The notes: generated by a model from the letters alone, not told the origin. A stretch of DNA of 64,000 bases from Gillisella vitis (GCF_001541345.2 NZ_LMVL02000001.1:1-64000), one strand, 5' to 3'; positions 23,709-33,946 are shown, counted from the stretch's first letter. Made by a program: numbers and translations.

Positions 23709-25045
23709 TCTCTCAAGGCCCACATTTCGAGTTCAAGACCAGGGAAGTCGCCCGCAAGGTGCAGGGCAATCGCCCCGGATGTTTCAAGCTGTTTCCAGAG
23801 CGGCGTCTTGGTATCCAGCTCGAAATAGATGGTCCCGGCCCGGTAAGGCAGCTGGCGGGGCAGAACGGGCAGCGGGCGCACAGGAATGCCAGGCAGCGCC
23901 ACATTGACCAGTTCGGCGATCCGCTCCACCGGCCCGACCTTGATGCGGGCGGGAAGGGTACGGCGCACGTCTTCCGCCGACATGTCCGCCCGCACTGCCA
24001 GCACGAAACCAGCATCGCGCAGCAGGCTGCGGTCGTTGATCGTGCCGACCCGCACGCCGTGGCGGCGTTCCACCAGCTCGATAGCGACGGCAGATTGTGC
24101 CAGCACCGAGGACAGCGAGGTGCGCAAGTCTTCGAAGACGGCGCCGAACGTCGCCTTCAGATCGTCATGGCGATAGGCCGGAAAATCCGTCGCCCGTTTG
24201 CTCTCCATGGTAAACGTGGCAAGCTCGCCAGCCAGCTGAATGCATTGCTCGTAGAACTGTATAGGATGCAGGCGTGTGGCGTTGGACAATGCATGTTTCA
24301 ACAGTGGATCGGCGCGGTTGAGGATCTGCAACAGGAAGTAATCGCCGACTTCGGCGGTGCCGCGAATGGTCGGATCGCCGATCCGTTCGGCAATCGCTTC
24401 CGCCCGGTGCCGGACGATGCCCAGCAATTCGGTCATCAATTCATGCAGCCTTGAGGACGCCGTGCAGTTCAGGCTGGCTGGAATGAAATCCGGGTCGAGG
24501 AGGACAGCCTTGTCGGACCGCACCTCGACCACGCGGGCAAGCCCCAGCAGTTCATAACCAGCCAGATCGTCGCCGGTCTTCAACAGTTTCAGGTTCAGAC
24601 GGCCGACATCGATGGGCGCCAGGAAATCGGTTTCCACATTGGCATCAGGCGCTTCATAGGGTGAGGCGACAAGCCGCACGCTGTTGACCGCCGAGGTGCC
24701 GGTCTGGGCCATGTCAGCCTTGCCGGGCTGGCGGGCGGGCAAGGCCAGATAGATCACCGCGTTCTTGACGGATTCGTCCAGCTCCAGGGCGGCGGGCAGG
24801 TCGGTATCCTCAGGCGCATCGAAAAGCGTGCCATCCGGCAACATGCCGCGCAGGCCCGACAGCGCAAACTGGCCGATGGCAAGGGCGCTGCGGTCGAGGC
24901 CAATCTCCAGAATGCCCCAGGGATAAGGTGTAAGGCTGCGCGCCACCGAGCGTACCAGGCGCTCCGTCCAGCGGTCGGACTGCTGGAAATGTTGGACGCG
25001 AAGGAACATGCCTTCGGTCCAGGCAACCCGGTTTTCATGTCTCAT
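23705..25045 (-). CDS. tssK: T6SS baseplate protein TssK (ImpJ)
   Basis: TssK is a 446-aa baseplate component recognised by its N-terminus (VAWTEGMFLRVQHFQQSDRWTE) and overall length. It links the TssEFG wedge to the TssL/TssM membrane complex. It overlaps the fha stop by 11 bp and the TssL start by 4 bp, so it should be translated in a coupled way. Confidence 0.92.
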   Translation of the reverse strand: MRHENRVAWTEGMFLRVQHFQQSDRWTERLVRSVARSLTPYPWGILEIGLDRSALAIGQFALSGLRGMLPDGTLFDAPEDTDLPAALELDESVKNAVIYLALPARQPGKADMAQTGTSAVNSVRLVASPYEAPDANVETDFLAPIDVGRLNLKLLKTGDDLAGYELLGLARVVEVRSDKAVLLDPDFIPASLNCTASSRLHELMTELLGIVRHRAEAIAERIGDPTIRGTAEVGDYFLLQILNRADPLLKHALSNATRLHPIQFYEQCIQLAGELATFTMESKRATDFPAYRHDDLKATFGAVFEDLRTSLSSVLAQSAVAIELVERRHGVRVGTINDRSLLRDAGFVLAVRADMSAEDVRRTLPARIKVGPVERIAELVNVALPGIPVRPLPVLPRQLPYRAGTIYFELDTKTPLWKQLETSGAIALHLAGDFPGLELEMWALRE

Positions 25046-26291
25046 CGGTTGTTTCTACCCCCATTACTCTGTCGGCTTGCACTGCGGCAGGCTCTTCGGC
25101 CTGCTCGCCCATGGCGGCGCGACGCATGAAATCTCTGAATGAAAGAATACGGCCCTCGGCCTGAAACAATTGCCGATAGGCCGCCCAGTAGTCGCGCTCG
25201 GCAAGGAAAGGCAGGCGTACCGGCGAGTTTGCATCCACCTTCGCCTCTAGCAGGCGAGGGTCCAGCGACCGGCCTGCCGCCTGCATCATGGCTTGCAAAA
25301 TCGCCGCAAAGGCCTCCTGCTGTCCGGCAAAGGCTTCAAGCCGGGCTGCTAGATCGGTGTCGTTACTGCTTGACAGGGAAGGCACGGCATCACCTGGCAG
25401 GTCGAAGACCGCGATGCTTTCACCCAGCGCCTCCTGGGCGCGGGCGAGCGCCGCCATCATCCGTTCCGCCTGCAGATCTGAAGCCGATGGGATCTCGCGC
25501 GCATCGGGCTCCTGATCCTCAGGATCGGCGAACACGGCGTCGAATTCGTCTTGCGGTTTTGGCCGCACCTCCTGTGAAGGAGGCACGTCCTGCGGCGAAC
25601 GGCGAACGGGTGGCGCGATGGTCACGAAGGTTTTCGGCGCGGCCAGATGTTCCATGGCGCTTCCACCGGCATCCTCATCGAACCAATTGTCCGGCAGGAC
25701 GGGCTTCATGCCGTCGGTTTGCGGCGGACCGCTCCAACCGATATCGACATGCCGGGTAAAGCTCTTGTCCTTGTCCGCCCGACGGTCAGATTGTGTGGCT
25801 CCTCCAGACATGCCTCGCTCTGTGGGCCGGGGTTGCTTCCACGGTTCCTCCACCTGCCGGTCTCCCAGAAGGCCGCGGGCGGTGGTGCCATTCGGGGCGA
25901 TATCGGCAAGAATCGAGGAAATCGTCAGCGTCTCACTGCTGAGCGGCATGGCTGGATCGGGATCGACGGCCTCAGGCGCCGCCTCACCGGTAATCGAAAC
26001 GGTAAAGCGGTAGCCGCGCACATCGATGCTGGCGCCGTGCTTGAGCCGGATCGTATCGCCTTCCAGCAACAGCTTGCCATCGACCAGGGTGCCATTGGCG
26101 CTCTGGTCGCTCAACACGTAACCGTCCCGGTCCCGGCTGATGGTGCAATGCAGTTTCGAGACGCGGCATTCATTGTCCGTGACTTGCCAGTCGCAGGCAG
26201 GGGCGCGGCCAATAGTCCGGCGGCCATAGTCCAGTGTCCAGGTGGTCTGGCCTTTGGTGACCGGTTTTTCGGGGCGAAGTTCCAGCTTCAT
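25035..26291 (-). CDS. fha: T6SS forkhead-associated protein Fha (ImpI)
   Basis: The 418-aa protein has an N-terminal FHA domain (about residues 20-95: RTIGRAPACDWQ, VSKLHCTISRD, SANGTLVDG), a disordered Pro/Asp-rich middle and a C-terminal helical region. The FHA domain reads phosphothreonine made by PpkA. In Agrobacterium, Fha binds phosphorylated TssL and promotes Hcp recruitment. The start overlaps the tssG stop by ATGA. Confidence 0.92.
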   Translation of the reverse strand: MKLELRPEKPVTKGQTTWTLDYGRRTIGRAPACDWQVTDNECRVSKLHCTISRDRDGYVLSDQSANGTLVDGKLLLEGDTIRLKHGASIDVRGYRFTVSITGEAAPEAVDPDPAMPLSSETLTISSILADIAPNGTTARGLLGDRQVEEPWKQPRPTERGMSGGATQSDRRADKDKSFTRHVDIGWSGPPQTDGMKPVLPDNWFDEDAGGSAMEHLAAPKTFVTIAPPVRRSPQDVPPSQEVRPKPQDEFDAVFADPEDQEPDAREIPSASDLQAERMMAALARAQEALGESIAVFDLPGDAVPSLSSSNDTDLAARLEAFAGQQEAFAAILQAMMQAAGRSLDPRLLEAKVDANSPVRLPFLAERDYWAAYRQLFQAEGRILSFRDFMRRAAMGEQAEEPAAVQADRVMGVETTDET

Positions 26292-27298
26292 GCCAGACCT
26301 CCCTGCGGCATGGCCTGATATTCGGTGACCACGGCATCGCGGCTGTCACTGCTTGCCGGTGCCAGGCGCGCCCAGCTGTTCCAGCCGAGCCGGGCAGGCA
26401 TGGTCGCAGACCCCATCTGACAAAAAGGAATGTCTTCTTTTTTCAGCACGACCTGGGCATCGATATCGAAGCCGTTGCCGATGAACAGGCGGGTGAGGGC
26501 GAAGATTTCCGCAAGACGCGGCTTGCCGGGTGACAGGCTGATATAATCGTCATAGCCAACCGGACCGATGACAAGCCTCAGCGCCCCGCTCCGGTCCATG
26601 ACGGATGTACCAGCCATGGCGTTGACGCCAAGCCTTGGGCCTGACCCTTTGCCCATTTGGCTCAACTCGGCGGATGGAATGGAGACCCAGCGCGGACGAA
26701 ACTGCTCAATCGCCACTGCCATGCCGGTAAATTCCTCCAGCATGGCTCGAAGACTGGCGACATTGCGGGTACGGTCGGCAAAAAAACCGGAATATCGCAG
26801 GATGACATCTTCCTGGACGCCAGCTTTTTCAACCAGTCCGGCGGTGCCGAAGCCGGTGAGCGAAAGCAGCACCTTGCGGAAGGTGTTTTGTTCCTTGGTG
26901 GCACTCCACCGCAATCGCCGCGCCAACCGGTATTTCTCGCAGGCCGCCACGAACAGTTCCGAAAACCGGATGGCAAACAGGTTGAGAAAGCTGATCAACG
27001 CACGGGAACGCCGACGTTCTTCGCGCAGCAGCAGTTCGTTATATTCCGGCGGCAGCGCGCCCAGCGGCCCAACCAGCGGCGCAAACGCCGATTTGACGAC
27101 ATTGCCCTGCAACTTGCGGCGAAAACCGCTGACGGCAAGCGGGGCTGGCTGAATGCCGGTATGAGGGCCGACGTCCAGCTCCGTTCCCGACGACAGGTGT
27201 TGCGCCACCCGAAATGCCGTGGTCGGTTCAAAATGGCCGGGGTCCTGCTCCAGCAGGCGGGCCAGCTTATCCTCATTGGGTTTGATCTGGATATTCAT
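26288..27298 (-). CDS. tssG: T6SS baseplate protein TssG (ImpH)
   Basis: TssG (336 aa) is the VasB/ImpH baseplate wedge component that pairs with TssF. Recognised by the N-terminal FEPTTAFRVAQHL segment and the central FFADRTRNVASLRAML region. ATG 27298 was chosen over the in-frame GTG 27304 because AGGGG lies at the right distance from the ATG. Confidence 0.9.
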   Translation of the reverse strand: MNIQIKPNEDKLARLLEQDPGHFEPTTAFRVAQHLSSGTELDVGPHTGIQPAPLAVSGFRRKLQGNVVKSAFAPLVGPLGALPPEYNELLLREERRRSRALISFLNLFAIRFSELFVAACEKYRLARRLRWSATKEQNTFRKVLLSLTGFGTAGLVEKAGVQEDVILRYSGFFADRTRNVASLRAMLEEFTGMAVAIEQFRPRWVSIPSAELSQMGKGSGPRLGVNAMAGTSVMDRSGALRLVIGPVGYDDYISLSPGKPRLAEIFALTRLFIGNGFDIDAQVVLKKEDIPFCQMGSATMPARLGWNSWARLAPASSDSRDAVVTEYQAMPQGGLA

Positions 27299-27306
27299 CG
27301 CCACCC

Positions 27307-29088
27307 CTACAGCAAAGGCCGCTCGGCGGCCCGGGCGGGCCAGCGGACAATTGGCTCGGACTGGCCACGCATGGTCAGCGTCAGCCGGGTGAAACTGTTG
27401 ACCGAGGTATAGAGCCCGCAGAAATGATCGATGATGCTGCCGAAGATGAAAGCGGCTGCCCGGTCGATCATTGCCGGGTCAAATTCGATCGTGACATCGG
27501 TGCCTGGCACCATGGCGGGGCCCAGCCGGGCGAGTGCATGTTTTGCCTCGACGCGGCTGATGGCTTCGACAAGCTGTCGCGTTTCCGGCGCATCGCGCAG
27601 CGCATAGAGCGAAAGAATATCCTTCAGCGCTGAACCGTCATTGTCGAACAGTGACAGATGGTTGAGCAGAAGATGGGAGACCAGCCGCCATTGGCGCGCC
27701 AGTTTTTCATGGATACGAATGGCAGGCGTTGGCGGTAAAAGCGCCTTGATCTCTCCCACGCTTTCGCTGCGCTTGACCAATTGAAGGTGCGGATGGCCGC
27801 CACCGAAAGGCAATTGGCTGGCCAGATCACGATTCAGGCACAGGGTTTCGACGCTGGCCGTCAGTCCGGTCGGCTCAAGCGGGCCGCGATTGCGATCAAC
27901 GAAGGCGATCTGGGTGTCCGATGATCCGTCATCCTCATCGAACCGGCGAACCGCCTGCCAGAACACACTGCTATTGGCGCCGCGCTGGCTGCTTCCGAAA
28001 AATGGCCGGGCATCCTGTTCTTCGCCTGACGCTGCGGAAAGCCTGACCTGCTCCACCATGTAGATTTCCCGGGTGGTTTGGCGGCGGCTGTCGGGCAGGA
28101 GCGAATATTCCGTGCGGCTGCCATCCAGCGTCAGCGGTTCCGAGCTTTGCCGGAACAGATTGATGACCGGGCTGGCATTGAGGACGATGTCGCTGGCGGA
28201 AATCATCCGCTCCAGTCGCGCGTCGCTGCTGTCCAGATAGATATAAAGCTCGACATCATCGCCCTGCCAGCGATCCATGCCGGATACTTCCAGGAACAGA
28301 AACTTTTGCGGCAACGTGAAAAACTCGGTCAGCAGCCGGTATCCGGCAAAACTGCCCGGTGCCGTGGGAAGCATTGCCTGCTCAGGTGCAAACCCCAGCG
28401 GGCGCAGATTTTCCGCTGGCAGAAAGACCGCATTGCGATCCTCCGAATGGCGCGCCAGTGCCATGCCGATGCAGTGATTGGCCAAAAGCTCGAACAGGGC
28501 AGCGGCCTGCGCCCATGCGGACGCAATGAAAAAGGTAAGCCGCTTGACGCCAAGCCCGGCCATGCTGTCCTGCTTGGGGGCGGTGGAGCGCAGGGATAGA
28601 CGCAACACGCCTGCCGCACCTGCAAAGGGTGCCGCTGGCGCATCGAGCGGCAAGCCGGTCAGGCTGGCGGTGCTGACCGTCATCGGGACAATTTCCACAT
28701 CCTGCGTGGTACGGAACTGGCAGGGATCGCCGCCGACGGGCTCGGTAACGATGTCGGTATGGCGTGGCAGCAATTGCATTCCGGCCAGCGTTGCGCCTGG
28801 GGTAAATTGCACGATGCTCATCGGCGGCACGGGTGCGAGATAATGCGGATAGAGCGTTTCCAGCAGGCTGTCGGTCAGTTCCGGAAATTCATCATCCAGT
28901 TTCTGGCGAACACGGGCTGCGGAATAGGCGAAACTCTGGATGATCCGCTCTACATGCGGATCGTCGGCCACATCACCCGACAGACGCAACCGCCCGGCGA
29001 TTTTCGGGAAGGCGCGGGCGAATTTTTCCGCGCGGCGGCGCAGCGCGAACAACTCGTCGTTATAGCGTTCCAGAAAGGTCTCAGCCAT
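27307..29088 (-). CDS. tssF: T6SS baseplate protein TssF (ImpG)
   Basis: TssF (593 aa) is recognised by the N-terminus FLERYNDELFALRRRAEKFA, by RIIQSFAYSAARVRQKLDDEF and by the C-terminal FCGLYTSVNSFTRL. It is a baseplate wedge protein with two copies per TssG. The open frame reaches back to 29388, but ATG 29088 overlaps the tssE stop by 8 bp and gives the family N-terminus, so the longer form is rejected. Confidence 0.92.
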   Translation of the reverse strand: MAETFLERYNDELFALRRRAEKFARAFPKIAGRLRLSGDVADDPHVERIIQSFAYSAARVRQKLDDEFPELTDSLLETLYPHYLAPVPPMSIVQFTPGATLAGMQLLPRHTDIVTEPVGGDPCQFRTTQDVEIVPMTVSTASLTGLPLDAPAAPFAGAAGVLRLSLRSTAPKQDSMAGLGVKRLTFFIASAWAQAAALFELLANHCIGMALARHSEDRNAVFLPAENLRPLGFAPEQAMLPTAPGSFAGYRLLTEFFTLPQKFLFLEVSGMDRWQGDDVELYIYLDSSDARLERMISASDIVLNASPVINLFRQSSEPLTLDGSRTEYSLLPDSRRQTTREIYMVEQVRLSAASGEEQDARPFFGSSQRGANSSVFWQAVRRFDEDDGSSDTQIAFVDRNRGPLEPTGLTASVETLCLNRDLASQLPFGGGHPHLQLVKRSESVGEIKALLPPTPAIRIHEKLARQWRLVSHLLLNHLSLFDNDGSALKDILSLYALRDAPETRQLVEAISRVEAKHALARLGPAMVPGTDVTIEFDPAMIDRAAAFIFGSIIDHFCGLYTSVNSFTRLTLTMRGQSEPIVRWPARAAERPLL

Positions 29089-29590
29089 TCGACGCCTCGA
29101 TGCGGAAAGCCTGGGTGGAGGGGTCGATGCGGGATTCGAAACTGACCGGCGGCATCCCGTCGTAAAGACGGAATGCACCGTTGATGCGCATCCGCAGAGC
29201 GCGGTCGCCCTCTGTATTGCCTTTGAGGATCGTGACCTTGACGTCGGCGAGGCGGGTCTCAAACAGCGCAATGCGCCGTTCCACCAGTCTTGCCAGCCGA
29301 AGTTTGGACTCGTCGGTGGAAAGATTGGCCGAAAGAATACCATCGACGCCGTAGGAGACCAGCGCATCCTGCAACTCGCCAAGACCATCCGGCGGCGCTT
29401 GCGGGCAGCGGCGGGTGTTCAACAGCGCTTCCAAGTCGCGGCGGATCACTTCGCGCATCTCACGCACCTGTTCGCTGACGCTGGTTTGCGGATCACTGTC
29501 CATGTCCGGCGTATCGTCCAGCAGCCGGTCCAGGACGGATCGGTTCAATACCCGTTCAGAGGCGCGAAACCGCTGTAGTGGATCAACCAT
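29081..29590 (-). CDS. tssE: T6SS baseplate protein TssE, gp25-like (ImpF)
   Basis: TssE (169 aa) has the phage T4 gp25 lysozyme-like fold used to start sheath assembly. It has a basic N-terminus (DPLQRFRASERVLNRSVLDRLLDD) and the gp25 core. The start at 29590 overlaps the tagJ stop by 8 bp; the open frame extending to 29806 lies in antiphase within tagJ. Confidence 0.9.
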   Translation of the reverse strand: MVDPLQRFRASERVLNRSVLDRLLDDTPDMDSDPQTSVSEQVREMREVIRRDLEALLNTRRCPQAPPDGLGELQDALVSYGVDGILSANLSTDESKLRLARLVERRIALFETRLADVKVTILKGNTEGDRALRMRINGAFRLYDGMPPVSFESRIDPSTQAFRIEASNG

Positions 29591-30410
29591 GAGCAGCCTG
29601 CCTTTCGCCGGTCGCATCCGATTGCAATCTTTCAAGATCGTGGAAAGACACCAATTCGTCGCCCGCCAGCAGGCATCGCTGGCCAAGACCGGTGACGATC
29701 CCGTCCACCGCATCCACCCACTCTGTCTGATGGCCGAGTTGCAGGGCAGGGTTGGAATCGGCACCGTAATAAATGGCGGGGAGAAGCACGGTCGCCTCGG
29801 CGCCACTTTCCAGAGTCAGTTCCGCCGGGCGGAAGGCTGTGTCCCGGGGGCGGCGGATCGGTTGCGGGGTAACCGCGGCGATCCTTGAAAAATCCACCCA
29901 GAGATAGGCGCCGCCGGTGGTCAGCACTTCAAGCGCATGGGGGATACGGTCGTCGAGATCACGAATATCGGCAACGGCTGTGCCGTTCCACAGCATCGGC
30001 ACAGAGCCCCGGCTCTCTTCCAGTTCGGCAAGCAGGGCCACGGCCTCACTTGCCGCTCCTTCCTTCAAGGCCAGGTTGAGCTTTAACGCAATCTGGTCGC
30101 TCGCGGTGGGGCCACCGGGGAAATCCGGCAGGGCACCGGTTTCAAACCAGGCTTTGCGGGCTGCCATCCCGCGGATCTGCTGGCGCAGCAGTGAAAAGCC
30201 GACGGCATCCTGCGGCTGGAAGCGGACGGCCAGTTCGCATTGGCTGTCGGCCTTTTCATAGTCGCCAGCCAGAATCAGCAGGTCTATATAGAGATGGCGC
30301 AGGTCATGATCGCTGGCCGCCGTTTTCAATTCGGCTTTGACGGCATCCATGGCCTGGGCAAGATCTGCATCATCGAGCAGGCTGGCAATGCGGCGGGAGG
30401 CGGTACTCAT
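29583..30410 (-). CDS. tagJ: T6SS accessory protein TagJ (ImpE)
   Basis: TagJ/ImpE (275 aa) has TPR-like helices in the N-terminal half (HDLRHLYIDLLILAGDYEKADSQ) and the ImpE-specific C-terminal half (TAFRPAELTLESGAEATVLLPAIYYG). In related systems it binds the sheath protein TssB and may affect ClpV-driven sheath recycling. It overlaps its neighbours on both sides. Confidence 0.9.
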   Translation of the reverse strand: MSTASRRIASLLDDADLAQAMDAVKAELKTAASDHDLRHLYIDLLILAGDYEKADSQCELAVRFQPQDAVGFSLLRQQIRGMAARKAWFETGALPDFPGGPTASDQIALKLNLALKEGAASEAVALLAELEESRGSVPMLWNGTAVADIRDLDDRIPHALEVLTTGGAYLWVDFSRIAAVTPQPIRRPRDTAFRPAELTLESGAEATVLLPAIYYGADSNPALQLGHQTEWVDAVDGIVTGLGQRCLLAGDELVSFHDLERLQSDATGERQAAHG

Positions 30411-31792
30411 GCAACTATCCTTTTCGGTTCCGTCTGCCCGGCGGTAGCGCCCATTGCGGCAGCGCCCGAGGTTTCGGCGACGAGATGAAAACTGGTGGAG
30501 ATATCATCGAGCTGGAAATGCGGCTGCAATCTGACCGTGCAGGAAAAGGCGCCGGGTTTTCCAGGAATTTCCGTGACGTGGATGCCCGCTGAACGCAGCG
30601 GATAACGGCTTCTGAGCGACACATCCGCATCGTCATTGCCAAGCGTATAGCCCGACAGCCAATCTTCCAGCCGCCGCTGAATGACATTGGCGGTGCTGAG
30701 CTGGCCAATATTGTCGCGCATGATCACCTTCAGGTAATGCGAGAAGCGTGATGCGCAGAGCACATATTGCAGCATGGCCGCCAGCCGGGCATTTTGCCGG
30801 GCGGTTTCGCTGGAATAATGGCCGGGGGCGTGCAGCGACTGGTTGGCGTTGAAAATAGCGCATGATGAAAGATAGGTCGTGGCAACGGGGACGATGCCGA
30901 GATCGGATAGCTGCAATTCCTGGGAGCGTGTCAGTTTGACCTCGACGGGAGGCTGGGCGGACAGGCCCTCGCTTTCCACACCGATATCAAGTCCCGGCAA
31001 TTGCCAGGGTGCCAGCATGCCGCCATCGATCTCGTCCTGGGTCACGCCGCGCATGTCGGCAAACCAGCCGGAATCGATAAAGGTTCGCAGGATAATCGCC
31101 GCAAAGGCGAAGGCACTGTTACCCCAGAGCAAAGTCTCCCCGGTTTCGGCCAGATGTTCACGAAACGGAAAACCGTCATTGCGCTTACGCCAGAATGGCT
31201 TATGGGGCGGACGCATCAGCACGCGCGGTGCAACCAGGCCCAGGAACCGGGTATCGTCATTACCGCGCAAGCTGTTCCAGCGCAGCCGCGTCTTGTCCTG
31301 TTGTAACCAGGAAAAATCGGAAACCCGGTTCAGTTCGCGGAAGGTTTCAAGCCCGATGGCCTGCGGCGATGCACCGGCGATGAAGGGACAAAAGGCCGCT
31401 GCGGCTACAGTTGAAAGGCGCGCCAGCGTACTGACCGTATCGGCGCCGTCGATGGCGGCGGGAGAGAGGTCGTAATCGCCAACCAGAAGCCCGAACGGTT
31501 CGCCGCCCGGCATGCCGAATTCGCGGTTATAGACCAGTTCGAACAGGTGGCTCTGGTCGAAATCGGTGGCGCGTTCCATGCTGCGCGCCAATTCTTTCCA
31601 GCTGGCGCTGATCAGCTTGATTTTTACATCGGCGCTGCGTCCGGCTTCGCGGACGAGCAAGTCAAGACCAAGCCACCGCGCTTCCATCGCCTGGAAGTCG
31701 GGATGATGTAGAATGGCATTCACCTGCCGGTTCAAAACCGCGTCGATTTCCGCGATCAACCGATCCGCCAGCATCCGTGACGATGTCCTCAC
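30407..31792 (-). CDS. impD: Second TssC-like sheath-family protein (ImpD, TssC40)
   Basis: The 461-aa paralogue of TssC is typical of the rhizobial imp operon. Shared sequence features with the next gene include WKELARSMERATDFDQSHLFELVYNREFGMPGGEPFG and SRFSHYLKVIMRDNIG. It lacks the TssC N-terminal extension, so it may not be incorporated in the main sheath. In Agrobacterium this protein is needed for secretion and interacts with baseplate parts. The start is GTG at 31792 behind a G-rich run; ATG at 31774 is the alternative. Confidence 0.88.
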   Translation of the reverse strand: MRTSSRMLADRLIAEIDAVLNRQVNAILHHPDFQAMEARWLGLDLLVREAGRSADVKIKLISASWKELARSMERATDFDQSHLFELVYNREFGMPGGEPFGLLVGDYDLSPAAIDGADTVSTLARLSTVAAAAFCPFIAGASPQAIGLETFRELNRVSDFSWLQQDKTRLRWNSLRGNDDTRFLGLVAPRVLMRPPHKPFWRKRNDGFPFREHLAETGETLLWGNSAFAFAAIILRTFIDSGWFADMRGVTQDEIDGGMLAPWQLPGLDIGVESEGLSAQPPVEVKLTRSQELQLSDLGIVPVATTYLSSCAIFNANQSLHAPGHYSSETARQNARLAAMLQYVLCASRFSHYLKVIMRDNIGQLSTANVIQRRLEDWLSGYTLGNDDADVSLRSRYPLRSAGIHVTEIPGKPGAFSCTVRLQPHFQLDDISTSFHLVAETSGAAAMGATAGQTEPKRIVA

Positions 31793-31836
31793 TATACCCC
31801 CCGGTGGACGCGCATGTTGAATGATTTTGACAGTAG

Positions 31837-31865
31837 AGGTCTGCGCGAAATATCCGCGCAGACCT
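31837..31865 (-). repeat. Strong hairpin just after the tssC stop
   Basis: AGGTCTGCGCG (31837-31847) and CGCGCAGACCT (31855-31865) form a perfect 11-bp stem with a 7-nt loop, 12 bases beyond tssC. No T-run follows on the minus strand. It is the right place to protect or separate the abundant sheath mRNA (tssB-tssC) from the downstream genes. Confidence 0.55.
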
Positions 31866-31876
31866 TTGATGATCGA

Positions 31877-33358
31877 TCAGTTTTTCGATGGAATACGGGC
31901 AACCATGCGCAGCGAAGTCGTCAGCTCTTCCATCTGCAACCATGGACGCAGCCAGGCGACCGCATTGTAGGAACCCGGCTTTCCGGGGATTTCTTGGACT
32001 GTCACCTTGGCATCGCGCAGCGGATACTTTGCGCGCGAATCTTCGCCCGCATCGTCATTGGCATTGACGTAATTGGAGATCCAACGGTTGAGCCAGACCT
32101 CGCAATCATCTGCTTCCATGAAGGAGCCGATCTTGTCGCGGCCCATGACCTTCAGATAATGGGCGAACCGTGAGGTCGCCATCATATAGGGCAGGCGGGC
32201 GGACACCGCGGCATTGGCCGTCGCTTCGGGCTTGTCGTAGAGCTTCGGCTTGTGGGCGGTCTGCGCGCCGAAGAACACGGCGTAATCGGTGTTCTTGTAG
32301 TGGCACAGCGGTAGAAAGCCCAGCTTGCCCAACTCGGCGTCACGTCGGTCGGTAATGCCGACTTCGGTCGGGCATTTCAGGTCGAGATCGCCGTCATCGC
32401 TTGAAAATACATGCATGGGCAGGTTTTCCACCTTGCCGCCGTTTTCTGCGCCACGGATGGCTGTGCACCAGCCGTTCTTCGCAAACGCTTCGGTGAGGCG
32501 TGTCCCCATCACGTAGGCGGCATTCATCCAGCAATAGCTGTCGTGATGCAGCTCGCCGCTTGCCTCGCCCAAGGTCTCATCAAAACCGAACTCGTCGATC
32601 TGGCTGGTTTTCGGGCTATAGGGCATGCGCGCCAAGACCCGTGGAAGGGCCAGCGTGACGAAGCGCGAATCGTCGCTTTCGCGGAAGCTGCGCCATTTGG
32701 CATATTCCACCGTCTCAAAGATCTTTTCGAGATCGCGGGGCCGCGACAATTCCCGGAAATCATCAAAGCCGAACATCCGTGGGCTTGCTGCCGAAACAAA
32801 CGGCGCGAAGGCTGCGGCGGCAATCGAGGACACGCCCTGAAGCAATTGAACGTCCTCGAAGGAATTATCGAATTCGTAATCGCCGACCACAGCGCCCATT
32901 GGTTCACCGCCGGGCGTGCCGAATTCGTCTTCGTAAATCGACTTGAACAGCCGCGACTGATCGAATTCGACCGCCTTGGCCAAGTCTTTCGACAGTTCGC
33001 GCTTGGAGGCGTTCAGAACCCGGATTTTCAGGTTGACGCTGGTCTCAGAATTCTTAACCAGATAGTTCAATCCCCGCCAGCTGCCTTCGAGCTTGGTAAA
33101 CTCCGGCGATTGCATGATGGCAGCAAGCTGGGTGGAGATCACTTTGTCCAGCTCGGCAATCGCATTGTTCAAGGTGACCGTCAGGTTTCGGTCGTATTTG
33201 ACCGTGCCTTTCAGGGCCTGATCCGTCAGGGTGCTCAAAAGGTTGCGGGCGCGATCCGGCTCCGTCTGACGGGTGGCGGCCACGACCTTCGACAACAGCC
33301 CCTGTTCCTCGGCGGCGGCGGTCGTTTTATTCGGCTTCAAAACGCTTTCAGCGCTCAT
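31877..33358 (-). CDS. tssC: T6SS sheath protein TssC (VipB, ImpC)
   Basis: TssC (493 aa) is the large sheath subunit. Key segments are LEGSWRGLNYLVKNSE, FDQSRLFKSIYEDEFGTPGGEP, RMPYSPKT and TSRFAHYLKVMGRDKIGSF. It pairs with TssB to make the contractile sheath around the Hcp tube. A 72-bp gap to tssB and a strong hairpin after the stop set the tssBC pair apart from the tightly overlapped genes that follow. Confidence 0.95.
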   Translation of the reverse strand: MSAESVLKPNKTTAAAEEQGLLSKVVAATRQTEPDRARNLLSTLTDQALKGTVKYDRNLTVTLNNAIAELDKVISTQLAAIMQSPEFTKLEGSWRGLNYLVKNSETSVNLKIRVLNASKRELSKDLAKAVEFDQSRLFKSIYEDEFGTPGGEPMGAVVGDYEFDNSFEDVQLLQGVSSIAAAAFAPFVSAASPRMFGFDDFRELSRPRDLEKIFETVEYAKWRSFRESDDSRFVTLALPRVLARMPYSPKTSQIDEFGFDETLGEASGELHHDSYCWMNAAYVMGTRLTEAFAKNGWCTAIRGAENGGKVENLPMHVFSSDDGDLDLKCPTEVGITDRRDAELGKLGFLPLCHYKNTDYAVFFGAQTAHKPKLYDKPEATANAAVSARLPYMMATSRFAHYLKVMGRDKIGSFMEADDCEVWLNRWISNYVNANDDAGEDSRAKYPLRDAKVTVQEIPGKPGSYNAVAWLRPWLQMEELTTSLRMVARIPSKN

Positions 33359-33430
33359 CTCTTCAATCCTTTCAAAGCGGCGTCACATAAGGGCCGCCAG
33401 TCAAAGAGTTTTTGGTTGGACCGGCTGGTG

Positions 33431-33946
33431 TCAGCTCTGGCCGTTGCTGTCGGGCCGGTCTTTCAGCTCGGCGACGAGCTTTGAAAGATCACCACGGTTC
33501 TGCAGAATGTCTTCGAGAAGCCGTTCGAGATCTTCCGAACGGTCCGCCTTGCTGAGCAGGTCGCGCAATTCATTGCGGGCATCCAGAAGCGCTTTCAGCG
33601 CTGGCACCTGCTGCACCACCGATCCCGGCAGGAAATCGTCCATGCTTTCGAACTTCAGATTGACGCCAATGTCGGTGCCGTCATTGTCGATCGTGTTCTT
33701 CACCTGGATATTCAGGCCCGGCGTCATACGGCGCATCACATCGTCGAAATTGTCCCGGTCGATCTGGACGAATTTCCGCTCGTTGAACGGCTTCAGCGGC
33801 TGGGTCGGGTTGCCGGAGAAATCGCCGAGCACACCCACCACGAAGGGCAGTTCCTTGACCACCATCGCACCTTCGGTTTCCACCTCGTATTTGATATGGA
33901 CCCTGGGCTTGCGAACCCGCTCGAGCTTTTCATGCACACTTGCCAT
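33431..33946 (-). CDS. tssB: T6SS sheath protein TssB (VipA, ImpB)
   Basis: TssB (171 aa) is the small sheath subunit. Recognised by [46 protein letters not shown] and a helical C-terminus that reaches ClpV during disassembly. The start ATG 33946 follows GGAGGG; the in-frame GTG at 33949 is less likely. Confidence 0.95.
   Translation of the reverse strand: MASVHEKLERVRKPRVHIKYEVETEGAMVVKELPFVVGVLGDFSGNPTQPLKPFNERKFVQIDRDNFDDVMRRMTPGLNIQVKNTIDNDGTDIGVNLKFESMDDFLPGSVVQQVPALKALLDARNELRDLLSKADRSEDLERLLEDILQNRGDLSKLVAELKDRPDSNGQS

Noticed and set aside
29089..29388. Longer tssF start
   Set aside because: The first 100 residues are antiphase to tssE and Ser/Arg/Pro-rich; the true start overlaps the tssE stop.
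32411..33484. 357-aa plus-strand frame in tssB-tssC
   Set aside because: Antisense to the sheath genes and with the composition of a shadow frame.
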